The notes under the pieces were generated by a model that saw only the letters and a program-made list of their open reading frames with translations, did no database searches and was not told where the DNA came from. 64,000 nucleotides of DNA, from positions 1-64,000 of the forward strand of contig NZ_LSJI01000025.1 in NCBI RefSeq assembly GCF_001557235.1, in the 5' to 3' direction. Shown here one piece after another: positions 34,368 to 43,516 of this stretch. This DNA is from Phenylobacterium sp. CCH9-H3. Lineage in GTDB: Bacteria > Pseudomonadota > Alphaproteobacteria > Caulobacterales > Caulobacteraceae. Positions within the stretch are counted from its first letter, which is position 1, and the number at the start of each line of letters is the position of its first letter. Made by a program: the position numbers and the translations under genes.

Positions 34368-36647
34368 ATGGAAACGATGAAGGCGCTTCTACTCGGGTCG
34401 GCCTGCGCGGCGACCCTCGGCGCGGCCGTGCCTGCGTTGGCTCAGACCCCGCCCGCAAACCCCAGGGCGACAGACGTCGGGGAAGTGATCGTCACCGCAA
34501 CTCGGCGCAGCGAGCGGCTGCAGGACGTGCCGCTGAGCGTCACGGCCTATTCGCAGGAGGCGCTCACGGCCAAGGGCATCGTCGGCTACGAAGGCCTGGC
34601 GGTGGAGACGCCCGGCGTGGTGCTGAACCGCCCCAGCGCCAACTTCAACAACTTCACCGCGCGCGGCATCGCGACCAACGGCTACGGCGCCAACCTGCAG
34701 AGCACCGTGGCGGTCTACATCGACGAGCTTCCGATCTCCACGATCGGCAATACGACAGTGCTGGACCCGAACCTCTACGATGTGGAGCGGGTCGAGTTCC
34801 TGCGGGGGCCGCAGGGCACGCTGTTCGGCTCCGGGTCGCTGTCAGGGGCGCTGCGCATCCTGACCCGCAAGCCCGACCTCAGGGAGTTCGACGCCTCGGT
34901 CCTGGTCGATTACGGGCTGACGGGCTCGGATTCCCTACGCCAGCGCTACAACGCCATGGTCAATGTGCCCCTGGTGCACCAGAAGCTGGCGCTGCGCGCG
35001 GTGGGCTTCTACCGCGACGAGGAAGGCTACATCGACAACGTCGGCCTGACCGCGAGGAAGAATTCCAACGACCTCGACGCCTGGGGCGGCCGGGTGGCGC
35101 TGCTCTGGACGCCGACGGACCGGACCTCGGTGAAGCTGCTGGTCTCGCGCGAGGTGAGCAAGCCGCGCGACGCCTCGACGATCAGCCCGGCCCTGGGCCA
35201 CGACAAGCGCGTGTCGGACCGGCCGGACCTCTTCCAGGGCTGGCTGACCAGCTACAACGCCACCGTCGAGCACCAGTTCGAGGGCGCCCAGTTCACCAGC
35301 TCGACCACCTGGTCCGAGTTCAATCAGAAGTTCTACGTGGATCTCGGGGGCACGTTCGGCAACGCGACCGGAAGCCCCCTCGGCATCGCCTTCGGCCTGG
35401 ACGCCGACGCCTACATGGACACCTTCGTGGAGGAGGCGCGCCTGGCCTCCGATCCTGGCGGCAAGTGGGACTGGGTGATCGGCGGCTTCTACCTCGATCG
35501 CCGGATCGACGTTGACTACAACTACCGCTCACGCCCCGACTATCTGGCGTTCCGCGGCTTCACCGGCCTTCCGGACGAATACTACCAGCGCTTCGGAAAC
35601 CACACGAACTCGCAGGAGCTGGCTGGCTTCGGCGAGGTGACTTACCGCTTCAACGAGCAGTTTTGGGTGACGGGCGGCCTGCGCTACGGCGGCTTCGAGG
35701 CGCAAACGATCACCGAGGGCGGCTACAACAGCAACTACCTGACCGCCGCGCTCACCCCGGGCTTCCGCGGACCGCTGACCATCACCCAGGTGGCGCCAGC
35801 GGTGGGCGTGAAGGCGAAGGAGACCGGACCCTCGTACAAGATCAGCCTCTCGTACAAGCCGAGCTCGGCCATCACCACCTACGCCACCCTCTCGACGGGC
35901 TTCCGGACCCCTGTGGTGAACGCCTTCGCGGGCCGTGTGAGCGTGGTGAACCCCAACGACATCGTCATCCCGGCGGGCGCCGACTCCGACGACCTGACGA
36001 ACTACGAGATCGGCCTGAAAGGCCGCTGGCTGAACGGACGGCTGACGACCAACCTCGCCGCCTACTGGATCGACTGGGAGAACATCCAGGTCCAGGCGAA
36101 CCGCGTGTCCGACTCTGTGCAGTTCGCGACGAACATCGGCAAGGCGGTCAGCCGGGGCCTCGAGTTCGAGGTCATCGCCCTGCCGGCCGAAGGCCTGACC
36201 GTGGGCGTCAACGGCGCCTTCAACGAGGCCGAGGTCACCAAGCTCACGCCGACCGAGGCCGCCATTTCCGGCGCCGGCGAGGGCGTGCGCCTCGCATCGC
36301 CCCGCTTCCAGGGCGCCGCCTACTTCAACTACGGCTTCGACCTGACGCCCGACGCCCGCGCCAACCTCTCGGCCGTAGTCCAGCGGGTGGGCAAGTATCC
36401 GGGCCTCTTCCCATATATCCCCGGCCGGCCGGGCGTGCTCCAGACGACCTACGCCTATACGCAGGCCTACACCAACGTGAACGCGACCTTCGCCGTGGCC
36501 CTCGAGAAGCTGACCGTCGCGGCCTACGTCGAGAACCTCTTCAACAGCCGCAAGATCACCTACGTGCACCCCGAGGCGTTCCTCGCCAGCCGGTTCGCGG
36601 AACAGCGGCCGCGCACGGTGGGCGTGCGGGTCGGCTACGACTTCTAG
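34368..36647 (+). CDS. TonB-dependent receptor of TonB-MFS-TetR operon
   Basis: 759-residue outer-membrane receptor. Signal peptide ending PALAQ, TonB box VGEVIVTATRRSERLQDVPL (the typical opening of the Sphingomonad/Caulobacter FyuA/CirA-like group), plug motifs GIATNGYGANLQSTVAVYID, VERVEFLRGPQGTLFGSGSL, and terminal strand VGVRVGYDF. No STN domain. ATG 34368 is the first start; the ATG three codons later (34377, MKALLLG) has a better-spaced GAGGG box and may be the true one. Three bases separate its stop from the MFS start. Receptors of this wording are often annotated as siderophore receptors, but that is not supported here; a small organic substrate also handled by the MFS partner is more likely. 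Confidence 0.92.
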   Translation: METMKALLLGSACAATLGAAVPALAQTPPANPRATDVGEVIVTATRRSERLQDVPLSVTAYSQEALTAKGIVGYEGLAVETPGVVLNRPSANFNNFTARGIATNGYGANLQSTVAVYIDELPISTIGNTTVLDPNLYDVERVEFLRGPQGTLFGSGSLSGALRILTRKPDLREFDASVLVDYGLTGSDSLRQRYNAMVNVPLVHQKLALRAVGFYRDEEGYIDNVGLTARKNSNDLDAWGGRVALLWTPTDRTSVKLLVSREVSKPRDASTISPALGHDKRVSDRPDLFQGWLTSYNATVEHQFEGAQFTSSTTWSEFNQKFYVDLGGTFGNATGSPLGIAFGLDADAYMDTFVEEARLASDPGGKWDWVIGGFYLDRRIDVDYNYRSRPDYLAFRGFTGLPDEYYQRFGNHTNSQELAGFGEVTYRFNEQFWVTGGLRYGGFEAQTITEGGYNSNYLTAALTPGFRGPLTITQVAPAVGVKAKETGPSYKISLSYKPSSAITTYATLSTGFRTPVVNAFAGRVSVVNPNDIVIPAGADSDDLTNYEIGLKGRWLNGRLTTNLAAYWIDWENIQVQANRVSDSVQFATNIGKAVSRGLEFEVIALPAEGLTVGVNGAFNEAEVTKLTPTEAAISGAGEGVRLASPRFQGAAYFNYGFDLTPDARANLSAVVQRVGKYPGLFPYIPGRPGVLQTTYAYTQAYTNVNATFAVALEKLTVAAYVENLFNSRKITYVHPEAFLASRFAEQRPRTVGVRVGYDF

Positions 36648-36650
36648 GTC

Positions 36651-37979
36651 ATGGCGCAGACTCCCCTTGCGCCGGCCGCGGCGGAGCTGGACGGGAGCTC
36701 CGCCGCGGCTCTCAGGCCGGCGGCCGGGGCCTGGCCGGTCCTGGCGATCCTCTGCTTCGTCTATGTGCTCAATTTCCTGGACCGGCAGTTGCTGTCGATC
36801 CTGGCCAAGCCCATTCAGGACGAGCTCGGCGTCACCGACGGCCAGCTCGGCCTGATCAGCGGCCTCTATTTCGCGCTGTTCTACTGCCTGATCTCGATCC
36901 CCGTCGGCTGGCTCGCCGACCGGACCAATCGGGTGCGCGTGCTGGCGGTCGCCTGCGGCCTGTGGAGCGCGGCCACCATGGCGTGCGGGCTTTCGGCCAA
37001 CTATCCGCAGCTTGTGCTGGCCCGGATGACCGTCGGCGTCGGCGAGGCGGGCGGGGTGCCGCCGTCGTACGCCATCATCACCGACTACTTCCCGCCTGGG
37101 CGCCGCGGCACGGCTCTCGGCCTCTTCAACCTCGGCCCGCCGATCGGGCAGGCCATGGGGGTCGCGTTCGGAGCGGCGCTCGCGGCGGCCTACAGCTGGC
37201 GGATGGCGTTCCTGATCCTGGGCGCGGTGGGACTCGTGGCCGCGCTGGTGGTGCTGTTCGGGGTGCGTGAGCCGGAGCGCGGCGGCCTCGACCGCGCCGC
37301 GGGCCTCCCGCCGAAGTCCACGGGCGGTCAGGCCCGCTTCTGGCCGACGGTGCGCAACTTCTTCTCGACCCCCGCCCTCCGGCTCGTCGCCCTGGCCAGC
37401 GCGGCGACGCAGATCGTCACCTACGGGGCCGGCAACTTCACGACTCTCTTCCTGATGCGGGAGAAGGGCATGACCCTTCCGGACGTCTCGCTCTGGTACG
37501 CCCTGGTGGTGGCGGTGGGCATGGGCGGGGGCATCTTCGTCTCGGGCCGGGTGATCGACCGGTTCACGCGCCGCACCAAGACCGCCTACGCCCTGGCGCC
37601 CGCGATCTCGCTGTCGCTCGCCGTCCTGCCCTATCTGGCGTTCGTCTGGGCGCCGAACTGGCCCGTGGCCCTGGCGTTCCTCCTGGGTCCTACCTTCCTG
37701 AACTACTTCTACCTCTCGTCGGCCGTGGCCCTGGTGCAGGAGGAGGTGGCGCCCGAGCAGCGGGTGCTGTCGGGCGCGCTGCTGCTGCTGGTGATGAATC
37801 TGGTCGGGATGGGCGTCGGCCCCACCTTCGTCGGCGCAGTCAGCGACCTCTTGAGGCCCGACCATCCGGACAACTCGCTGCAGCTCGCCTTCTATGCCCT
37901 CACCCCGGTCTATCTGGTGGCGGTGGCGCTCTTCCTCGCCCTGGCCCGCGTGCTGAAGCGCGAAGAGGCGCGCGCGTGA
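36651..37979 (+). CDS. MFS transporter, spinster-like
   Basis: 442-residue, 12-helix inner-membrane carrier. Helix 1 reads YVLNFLDRQLLSILAKPIQ (the LNFxDR motif of spinster-type and ExuT-like MFS), then LISGLYFALFYCLISIPVGW LAD with the RTNRV loop, and RMTVGVGEAGGVPPSYAII in helix 5. Such carriers in Caulobacterales are repeatedly found beside TonB receptors and move organic acids, sugars or lipids. It begins three bases after the receptor stop and overlaps the TetR start (GTGA). It is thus the inner-membrane step for the receptor's substrate, or an exporter of the same compound. Confidence 0.9.
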   Translation: MAQTPLAPAAAELDGSSAAALRPAAGAWPVLAILCFVYVLNFLDRQLLSILAKPIQDELGVTDGQLGLISGLYFALFYCLISIPVGWLADRTNRVRVLAVACGLWSAATMACGLSANYPQLVLARMTVGVGEAGGVPPSYAIITDYFPPGRRGTALGLFNLGPPIGQAMGVAFGAALAAAYSWRMAFLILGAVGLVAALVVLFGVREPERGGLDRAAGLPPKSTGGQARFWPTVRNFFSTPALRLVALASAATQIVTYGAGNFTTLFLMREKGMTLPDVSLWYALVVAVGMGGGIFVSGRVIDRFTRRTKTAYALAPAISLSLAVLPYLAFVWAPNWPVALAFLLGPTFLNYFYLSSAVALVQEEVAPEQRVLSGALLLLVMNLVGMGVGPTFVGAVSDLLRPDHPDNSLQLAFYALTPVYLVAVALFLALARVLKREEARA

Positions 37980-38761
37980 TCGATGGCGAGGATCGCGCCG
38001 AGAGGCGGCGGCGCGCCGGGCGCGCCGACTTGACGGGTGCGGCGGTGCGGCGGAAAGAACCCGACGTGCCCGAGACGTCCCGCCCCCGCCGCGTATCGAA
38101 GAAGGCCGAGCAGCGCGCGGAGTCCATCGAACAGATCCTCGACGCGGCGGAATACCTGTTTTCCCGGCACGGCCTGTACGGCGTCACCCTGAAGGACGTG
38201 GCCCAGCGGGTGGGCGTGCACCACACGCTGATGAACTACTATTTCGAGGACAAGAAGACGCTGTTCGACGCCGTGTTCGCCCGGCGCGCGGCCGTCACCA
38301 GCGAGCGGCGTATGAACGCCCTGGACGCCTACGACGCGGCGACGGGCGGCAAGCCCACCGTCGAGGGCGCCCTCCATGCCTTCCTCGACACCGACCTCGA
38401 CCTCTACATCCAGGGCGGCGAAGGGTGGAAGAACTACGGCGCGCTGGGGGCGCTTGTGGCCAACACCCCGGAGTGGGGCGCCGAGTTGATGGACCAGCAC
38501 TTCGATCCGGTCGTGCTGCGGCTGATCGAGCTCCTCAAGAAGGCCCTCCCCGACTGCGCCGAAGAGGACATCTTCTGGGGCTATCACTTCGTGACCGGCG
38601 CCCTGATGGTGACCCTCGCCCGCACCGGGCGCATCGACAAACTGTCGGGCGGCGTGTGCAAGTCGGAAGACTTCCCCGCCATAAAGCAGCGCATGGCGCG
38701 CTTCATGGCCGCGGGATTCCTCGAGATCTGCAACGCCCGCGCCGCAGATCGCGCGGGCTGA
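37976..38761 (+). CDS. TetR-family regulator, third gene of TonB operon
   Basis: 261 residues with an extended charged N-terminus (about 45 residues) before the HTH: IEQILDAAEYLFSRHGLYGV, TLKDVAQRVGVHHTLMNYYF, EDKKTLFDAVFARRA, an intact TetR DNA-binding domain ending in Y-Y-F. The ligand domain is helical. GTG start overlaps the MFS stop (GTGA), so it is coupled to the transporter; an internal start nearer the HTH is possible because the N-terminal extension is unusual. Probably autoregulates the receptor-MFS-TetR operon. Converges on hemN with 13 bases between stops. Confidence 0.88.
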   Translation: MIDGEDRAERRRRAGRADLTGAAVRRKEPDVPETSRPRRVSKKAEQRAESIEQILDAAEYLFSRHGLYGVTLKDVAQRVGVHHTLMNYYFEDKKTLFDAVFARRAAVTSERRMNALDAYDAATGGKPTVEGALHAFLDTDLDLYIQGGEGWKNYGALGALVANTPEWGAELMDQHFDPVVLRLIELLKKALPDCAEEDIFWGYHFVTGALMVTLARTGRIDKLSGGVCKSEDFPAIKQRMARFMAAGFLEICNARAADRAG

Positions 38762-38774
38762 AAATCGGACCGCC

Positions 38775-40136
38775 CTACACCGCCTTGGCGTGCCGGGTCT
38801 GGGCGGCGGGCAGACGCTCGTCGAAGCAGGCGGCGACCGCGCGCAGGAGCCGGCGCGCCGCTTCCGGCACGACGATCCGGCGCCCCGAGACCTCGCATAA
38901 CCCATCGGACTGCAGCTCACGAGCAAGCTCGAGGCTGTCGTCCAGGGCGTCGGGCGATGCGCCATGGGCCCGGCACTGCGCGGCGACGTCGACCTCGAGA
39001 TCGCACATCAGGCGCTCGATCACGGCGGCCCTCAGGCGGTCCTGCGGCCGTAGGGCCAGCGTGCGGGCCAGCGGCAGCCGTCCGGCCTGGACCGCCTCGC
39101 TCCACACATCCGTGGCGACGGCGTTCTGGACGTAGCCCTCGCGGAACTGCCCGATCGACGAGGGGCCGATGGGCACGAGCACGGGCGCGGGGTCGTCGGT
39201 GTAGCCCTGGAAGTTGCGCCGCAGGGTCCCCGCCGCCGCCGCCGCCCGCGCCAAAGCGTCCTCCGGCCGGGCGTAGTGGTCGAGTCCGATGCGAACGTAG
39301 CCCGCGTCCGCAAGCACGGCGTCGGCGGCGTCCGCCTGGGCCCAGCGCCCCTCGACGTCGGCGAGGTCGGCGTCCTTGATCATCACCTGGTGCTTCTTCA
39401 TCCAGGGCACATGGGCGTAGCCGAAGACCGCAATGCGGTCGGGTCGCAGGGCGAGCGCCTGGCGGGTGGACTCCGCCACGTTCTCCGGAGTCTGCTCCGG
39501 CAAGCCGTACATCAGGTCGAAGTTGATGCCCCCGACGCCCGTGGCCCTCAGGCGGGCGACGGCCGCCTCCACCTGCTCGAAGGGCTGGACCCGGTGGACC
39601 TTCTCCTGGACCCCCGGATCGAAGGTCTGCACGCCCAGGCTCGCGCGGGTGACGCCGGCCTCGCCCAGGGCGTCCACGAACGCCTCGGACAGCAGGCCCG
39701 GATCGAGCTCAACGGCCACCTCGGCGCCAGGCCGAAGACCGAAATGACCCGCCAGCCGCCGCGTCAGGCGGACGAAATGCTCGGGCGACAAGGCGTTCGG
39801 ACTGCCGCCGCCGAAGTGCAGGTGACCGGCGCCAGCATGAGGGCCCAGCGCGTCCGCCACGAGGTCGATCTCGCGCTCGATCGTCTCATAGAACGCCTGG
39901 ATCCGGTCGTACTCCTGGGCCACCGTCGTATGGCAGCCGCAGTACCAGCAGAGGCGCCGGCAGAACGGCACATGCACATAGGCCGAGATGACGTCGCCCG
40001 CGCGGGTCCCGGCGAACCAGTCACGCGGCGCTTCCTCGCCCTCCGCAGCCTCGAAGGCCAGGGCCGTGGGATAGCTCGTGTAGCGGGGCAGGTTCCGGGT
40101 CGCGTGACGCAGCTGCGCGGCGGTGAGGCTGGACAT
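38775..40136 (-). CDS. hemN: Oxygen-independent coproporphyrinogen III oxidase
   Basis: Radical SAM enzyme that decarboxylates coproporphyrinogen III to protoporphyrinogen IX without oxygen (haem synthesis, cytoplasm). 453 residues, the HemN length. Cluster motif C59, C63, C66 in HVPFCRRLCWYCGCHT (CxxxCxxC), with a fourth cysteine C68 as in true HemN. YTSYPTALAF is the conserved N-terminal segment, LHFGGGSPNALSP is the glycine-rich SAM-binding loop, and GINFDLMYGLPEQT is also typical. Both the N-terminal and C-terminal (HemN_C) domains are present, separating it from HemW. No FNR-type box was found upstream, so oxygen control is not shown. Confidence 0.94.
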   Translation of the reverse strand: MSSLTAAQLRHATRNLPRYTSYPTALAFEAAEGEEAPRDWFAGTRAGDVISAYVHVPFCRRLCWYCGCHTTVAQEYDRIQAFYETIEREIDLVADALGPHAGAGHLHFGGGSPNALSPEHFVRLTRRLAGHFGLRPGAEVAVELDPGLLSEAFVDALGEAGVTRASLGVQTFDPGVQEKVHRVQPFEQVEAAVARLRATGVGGINFDLMYGLPEQTPENVAESTRQALALRPDRIAVFGYAHVPWMKKHQVMIKDADLADVEGRWAQADAADAVLADAGYVRIGLDHYARPEDALARAAAAAGTLRRNFQGYTDDPAPVLVPIGPSSIGQFREGYVQNAVATDVWSEAVQAGRLPLARTLALRPQDRLRAAVIERLMCDLEVDVAAQCRAHGASPDALDDSLELARELQSDGLCEVSGRRIVVPEAARRLLRAVAACFDERLPAAQTRHAKAV

Positions 40137-40325
40137 GGCTCGGCTCAGGCGGACGCGCCGCCTGGATGGGCGCGGATCGGGGACGACAGGCCGGCGACGC
40201 TAGCGGGCGGGCCGGCCGTCCGACATTCGGGAGCGGCCACTAGGTAGTAGCCCCAGGTTGCGCGACACGTGGTTTGATTGGGGGGAACGAGGCCGGCGGC
40301 CAATTGGTCGCGGTCAGTCCGCGGG

Positions 40326-40949
40326 TCAGAGCCCCTGCGCCACCCGGACCGGGATAGCGGCGGAGGCGATTGGGGCCGCCGCCGAGGCGAGGAGAAGGGC
40401 GCTGAACAGCGCCACCATCACCGAACTCGTCCGACGGATCGTCAGCCCGCCGCGACCGCGAGCCCCCGCCCGGATGGCGACGCCCAGCGCGACCCAGACG
40501 CTTCCCGCCAGGACCATCAGGCCGGACAGGATCATCAGGTAGGGCTGGAGCAGGTCGACGAGCCCGATCGACCGCGGCGGCAGGATCACAAAGACGAAGA
40601 CGAGCGCTTTCGGATTGCTGAGCGTCGCGAGGAAGACCCGGCGCCAGGTGATCGCGCCCTGGCTGTCCGCGGGCGGCGCGGTCCAGATGCGCCAGGCTGT
40701 ATGGGCCAGGTACAGGGCGCCCGCGATCCGCAGGAGCGGCCGCAGCCAGGCGAGCGACTCGACCACGGGCGCCACGAACGCCTCCAGGACGACGATCGCC
40801 GCGCCATAGCCCAGCAGCTCGGCGGCAATGAGTGGAGCCGCCCGCCGCGCGCCCAGGATCGCCCCTGCGGCGGCCAGCAGGGTGTTGGTCGGCCCCGGTG
40901 TCAGCAGCAGGAGCGCGGCGGCGAGCACGAAGGCGTCCAGTTCGGTCAC
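40326..40949 (-). CDS. LysE-family exporter
   Basis: 207-residue inner-membrane protein with about six hydrophobic helices, of the LysE/RhtB amino-acid exporter family. The N-terminal LLLLTPGPTNTLLAAAGAIL carries the family motif P-G-P-x-x-x, and FLATLSNPKALVFVFVILP is the conserved N-P-K segment at mid-protein. Exports amino acids or small amphipathic metabolites. It starts 21 bases after the halogenase stop on the same strand, so it is probably the last gene of the halogenase operon and could export a halogenated or modified product. That link is inferred, not shown. Confidence 0.87.
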   Translation of the reverse strand: MTELDAFVLAAALLLLTPGPTNTLLAAAGAILGARRAAPLIAAELLGYGAAIVVLEAFVAPVVESLAWLRPLLRIAGALYLAHTAWRIWTAPPADSQGAITWRRVFLATLSNPKALVFVFVILPPRSIGLVDLLQPYLMILSGLMVLAGSVWVALGVAIRAGARGRGGLTIRRTSSVMVALFSALLLASAAAPIASAAIPVRVAQGL

Positions 40950-40970
40950 GGCCCGAGTTCCCTGTCCGCC

Positions 40971-42464
40971 TCAGTCCGCCAATTCCAGGCCGGCGTAGCG
41001 GTCCACGAAGTCCTGATGGCTGGGCATGCGGGCCACCGCGCGGGCGATGTTGCCCTTCAGGTCGTCGAGGGCCCGGCGCAACTGCTCCGGCGGCATGAGC
41101 GCGCCCATCAGGTGGTGGCTCGCCGGGCGGATCCTCTGGCCCAGCATCACCTGCAGCCAGGAGTCCACCAGGAACAGCTCGCCGGGCACGTGGTAGACCT
41201 GCGCCGTTTCGCGGAAGAGCTGGATCCGCTCGGCCAGGGAGGCGGGGATCTCCATGGTGCGACAGCGGTCCCAGTAGGGCGTGTCGGTCCGCTCCGTCGC
41301 ATTGTAGTGCAGGATGATGAAGTCCCGGATCCGCTCGATCTCCTGGTTCGCCAGGAAATTGAACCGGTTGACCAGGGCGTCGTTGACGCCGGTGAACGGG
41401 AAGAGCTGCAGCAGCCGCGTCACCGCGATCATGATCATGTGCAGCGACGTGGCTTCCAGCGGCTCGATGAAGCCGGCGGCCAGGCCGATGGCCACGCAGT
41501 TCTTGTCCCAGGCCTTGCGACGGCGGCCCGGGCGGAAACGCAGCTGCCAAGGGTCGGTGAGCTGCTCCCCCTTGAGCTGGCCCAGCAGGCTCCCGGCCGC
41601 CTCGTCGTCGGACATGAAGTCGCTGCAGTAGACCCAGCCGTTCCCTTCGCGATGCTGCAGCGGGATTCCCCATTGCCAGCCGGCGGTGTGGGCGATGGCG
41701 CGGGTGAGCGGCATGGCGGGGTCGCGCGTGCGGGTCTGTACGGCCACGGCCCGGTCGTTCGGCAGCCATTGGCCCCAGTCCTCGAAGCCGGCCTTCAGCG
41801 TCTGCTCGATCAGCAGGCCGCGGAACCCGGTGCAGTCGATGAACAGGTCGCCCTCGACCCGCTCGCCGGACTCCAGCACCAGGGCGGTGATGTCGCCGGT
41901 CTCGGGGTGCTGCTGGACCTCTCGGATCTTGCCCTCGACGCGGCGGACGCCCTTGTTCTCGCAGCGCCTGCGGAGGTAGCGGCCGAAGCGGGTGGCGTCG
42001 ATGTGGTAGGCGTAGTTCACCGGCGCATCGTCGGCCGTGTAGAACTTGCCCTCCTCGGACGCCCGCAGCTCGAGGCAGTAGTCCCCCAGATCGCCGCCGA
42101 ATCCCTGGGTGTTGGCGTGCAGCCACAGGTGATGGAAGTGCGCCATCAGAGTGGATTTTCCCACCTGGCCGAAGGAGTGGATGTAGCGGTCGCCGACCTG
42201 GCCCCAGTTCTCGAACAGGATGCCCAGCTTGAAGGTCGCCCCCGTCTCCCGCATGAACTCGCGCTCGTCGAGCCCCAGCAGGTGGACGAAGGTGCGGGCC
42301 GTCGGGATGGTGGACTCACCGACGCCCACCGTGCCGATGGCGTCGGACTCCACCAGGGTGATGTCCAGCAGGGCGCCGAGCTGGGTGGACAGCGCGGCTG
42401 CGGCCATCCAGCCCGCCGACCCGCCGCCGGCCACGACGACCTTCCTCACGACCTGTCCTTGCAT
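40971..42464 (-). CDS. Flavin-dependent tryptophan-type halogenase
   Basis: 497-residue FADH2-dependent halogenase fold. FAD site GGGSAGW (13-19), TVGVGESTIPT after it, catalytic lysine K79 in ATFKLGILF (same position as Lys79 of PrnA), and the halogenase motif WxWxIP as GWQWGIP. All hallmark residues for making hypohalous acid and passing it to the substrate through a lysine are intact. Homologues in Brevundimonas and Xanthomonas brominate indole-type compounds, but native substrates of the TonB-linked group are unknown. Start ATG 42464 has a GGGGGA box; an upstream in-frame ATG (42491) overlapping the cupin gene stop is the alternative. Needs a flavin reductase, not seen here. Confidence 0.9.
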   Translation of the reverse strand: MQGQVVRKVVVAGGGSAGWMAAAALSTQLGALLDITLVESDAIGTVGVGESTIPTARTFVHLLGLDEREFMRETGATFKLGILFENWGQVGDRYIHSFGQVGKSTLMAHFHHLWLHANTQGFGGDLGDYCLELRASEEGKFYTADDAPVNYAYHIDATRFGRYLRRRCENKGVRRVEGKIREVQQHPETGDITALVLESGERVEGDLFIDCTGFRGLLIEQTLKAGFEDWGQWLPNDRAVAVQTRTRDPAMPLTRAIAHTAGWQWGIPLQHREGNGWVYCSDFMSDDEAAGSLLGQLKGEQLTDPWQLRFRPGRRRKAWDKNCVAIGLAAGFIEPLEATSLHMIMIAVTRLLQLFPFTGVNDALVNRFNFLANQEIERIRDFIILHYNATERTDTPYWDRCRTMEIPASLAERIQLFRETAQVYHVPGELFLVDSWLQVMLGQRIRPASHHLMGALMPPEQLRRALDDLKGNIARAVARMPSHQDFVDRYAGLELAD

Positions 42465-42487
42465 CGTTTCCCCCTTGGGTCCGGGCT

Positions 42488-43516
42488 TCATCTGTTGAGC
42501 CGGTTCAGCAGTTGGGCGCGCAGACGCCGGGCCTTCGTCTCGTCCAGCGGGCCCAGCGGTCCCTGCGCCGGCTCAGGCAAGTGTTCTCGGGCGCGATCCG
42601 CAGGACCGAAGACGTAGAAGTCGAAGAGGGCCTTCCAGGCCTGTTTCTCGTGCTCGGGCCGCTCGCGCAGGCTGAGCAGGGCGTGCAGCAGTGTGGTCTG
42701 CGGCGTGTCGATGAACCGCGGCGAGGGGTTCCACCAGTAGTTCACCAGGACGTTGAACGCCTCCAGCGCCTCGACCTGATGCCACCAGAGCGCGGGATAG
42801 ACCAGGACGTCGCCTGGCTCCAACTCCGCGGTCTGCGCCGCGGCGAGGGCCTCCCGGAACCGGGGGAACCGATCGAAGTCGGGCGCGCGAATATCCACCA
42901 GGCTCACCACCTGGCCGCCCGGCGTCGGCTCCAGCGGGCCGGGATAGAGGTTGGCCGCCTGGTCCGGCGGGAAAAGCGTGAAGCGCCGGCGGCCGGCGAC
43001 GCAGCAGGCGATGTTGTTCGACATGTCGTAGTGCGCGGCCGCCACCGTGCGGTTGCCGATCCAGATGCTCACCGTCGGCGCGACGCCGCCGAACGCCGCC
43101 GCATCGAGGCCGAGGTCGTTCTCCGCCCGCAGGCCCGGCAGGTAGGTGTCGATGTCGGTGGAGCCGATGTAGAGCGAAGGCCCCGTCGAATCGTCCAGGC
43201 CCTCGGCAATCCGGTCCAGGAAGGCGTCCAGGCGGACCGGCTCGGCCCGAAAGTTCAGGCTGGTCAGGCCCTCGTCGTAGAAGAACCGGCCGTGGATCTC
43301 AGGGGGGCCCGTAAAACCCACCACCGGGCGGCCGCTGTCCCGGGCCTTCAAATCCGCAATCAACCCGCGCGGCGACTCCAGGCCCGTCCGCACCAGGGGC
43401 CAGTGGCGCGCCATGCCCCGGAAGATCGTCGGGCGCTGGGCGTCGAGAAGTTCGCTCAGCCGCACATCGCCCGGCCGTACTCCCTCCAGCTCCTGCGTCG
43501 ACCGGACCGGCTCCAT
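42488..43516 (-). CDS. Cupin_8/JmjC-like oxygenase
   Basis: 342 residues, cupin-like (JmjC/FIH-type) fold. Iron-ligand pattern HxD...H: H162 and D164 in AAHYDMSNNIACCVAGRRRF, and H246 in PALWWHQVEAL. PTIFRGMARHWPLV near the N-terminus and RFTLFPPDQAANLYPGPLEP are typical of Cupin_8 proteins. Such enzymes are Fe(II)/2-oxoglutarate dioxygenases that hydroxylate protein or small-molecule substrates; activity is predicted, not certain. Its ATG overlaps the last base of the SapC stop (TGATG), giving strict coupling. It is a constant partner of SapC and the halogenase in Caulobacterales receptor loci. Confidence 0.86.
   Translation of the reverse strand: MEPVRSTQELEGVRPGDVRLSELLDAQRPTIFRGMARHWPLVRTGLESPRGLIADLKARDSGRPVVGFTGPPEIHGRFFYDEGLTSLNFRAEPVRLDAFLDRIAEGLDDSTGPSLYIGSTDIDTYLPGLRAENDLGLDAAAFGGVAPTVSIWIGNRTVAAAHYDMSNNIACCVAGRRRFTLFPPDQAANLYPGPLEPTPGGQVVSLVDIRAPDFDRFPRFREALAAAQTAELEPGDVLVYPALWWHQVEALEAFNVLVNYWWNPSPRFIDTPQTTLLHALLSLRERPEHEKQAWKALFDFYVFGPADRAREHLPEPAQGPLGPLDETKARRLRAQLLNRLNR

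Larger units (their letters stand above)
34036..34376. other. Divergent promoter region amidohydrolase/TonB
   Basis: About 340 bases without a gene, unusually AT-rich from 34140 to 34260. It contains three symmetric elements (34052-34079, CTCAACAG/CTGTTGAG at 34176-34183 and 34219-34226, and 34228-34248). The last two sit on the TonB side. This is the likely control region for both divergent transcription units. Confidence 0.65.

Noticed and set aside
40137..40325. Possible FNR/anaerobox site upstream of hemN
   Set aside because: I looked for TTGAT-N4-ATCAA. Only an isolated TTGAT-like half (near 40274) is present, without a matching partner.
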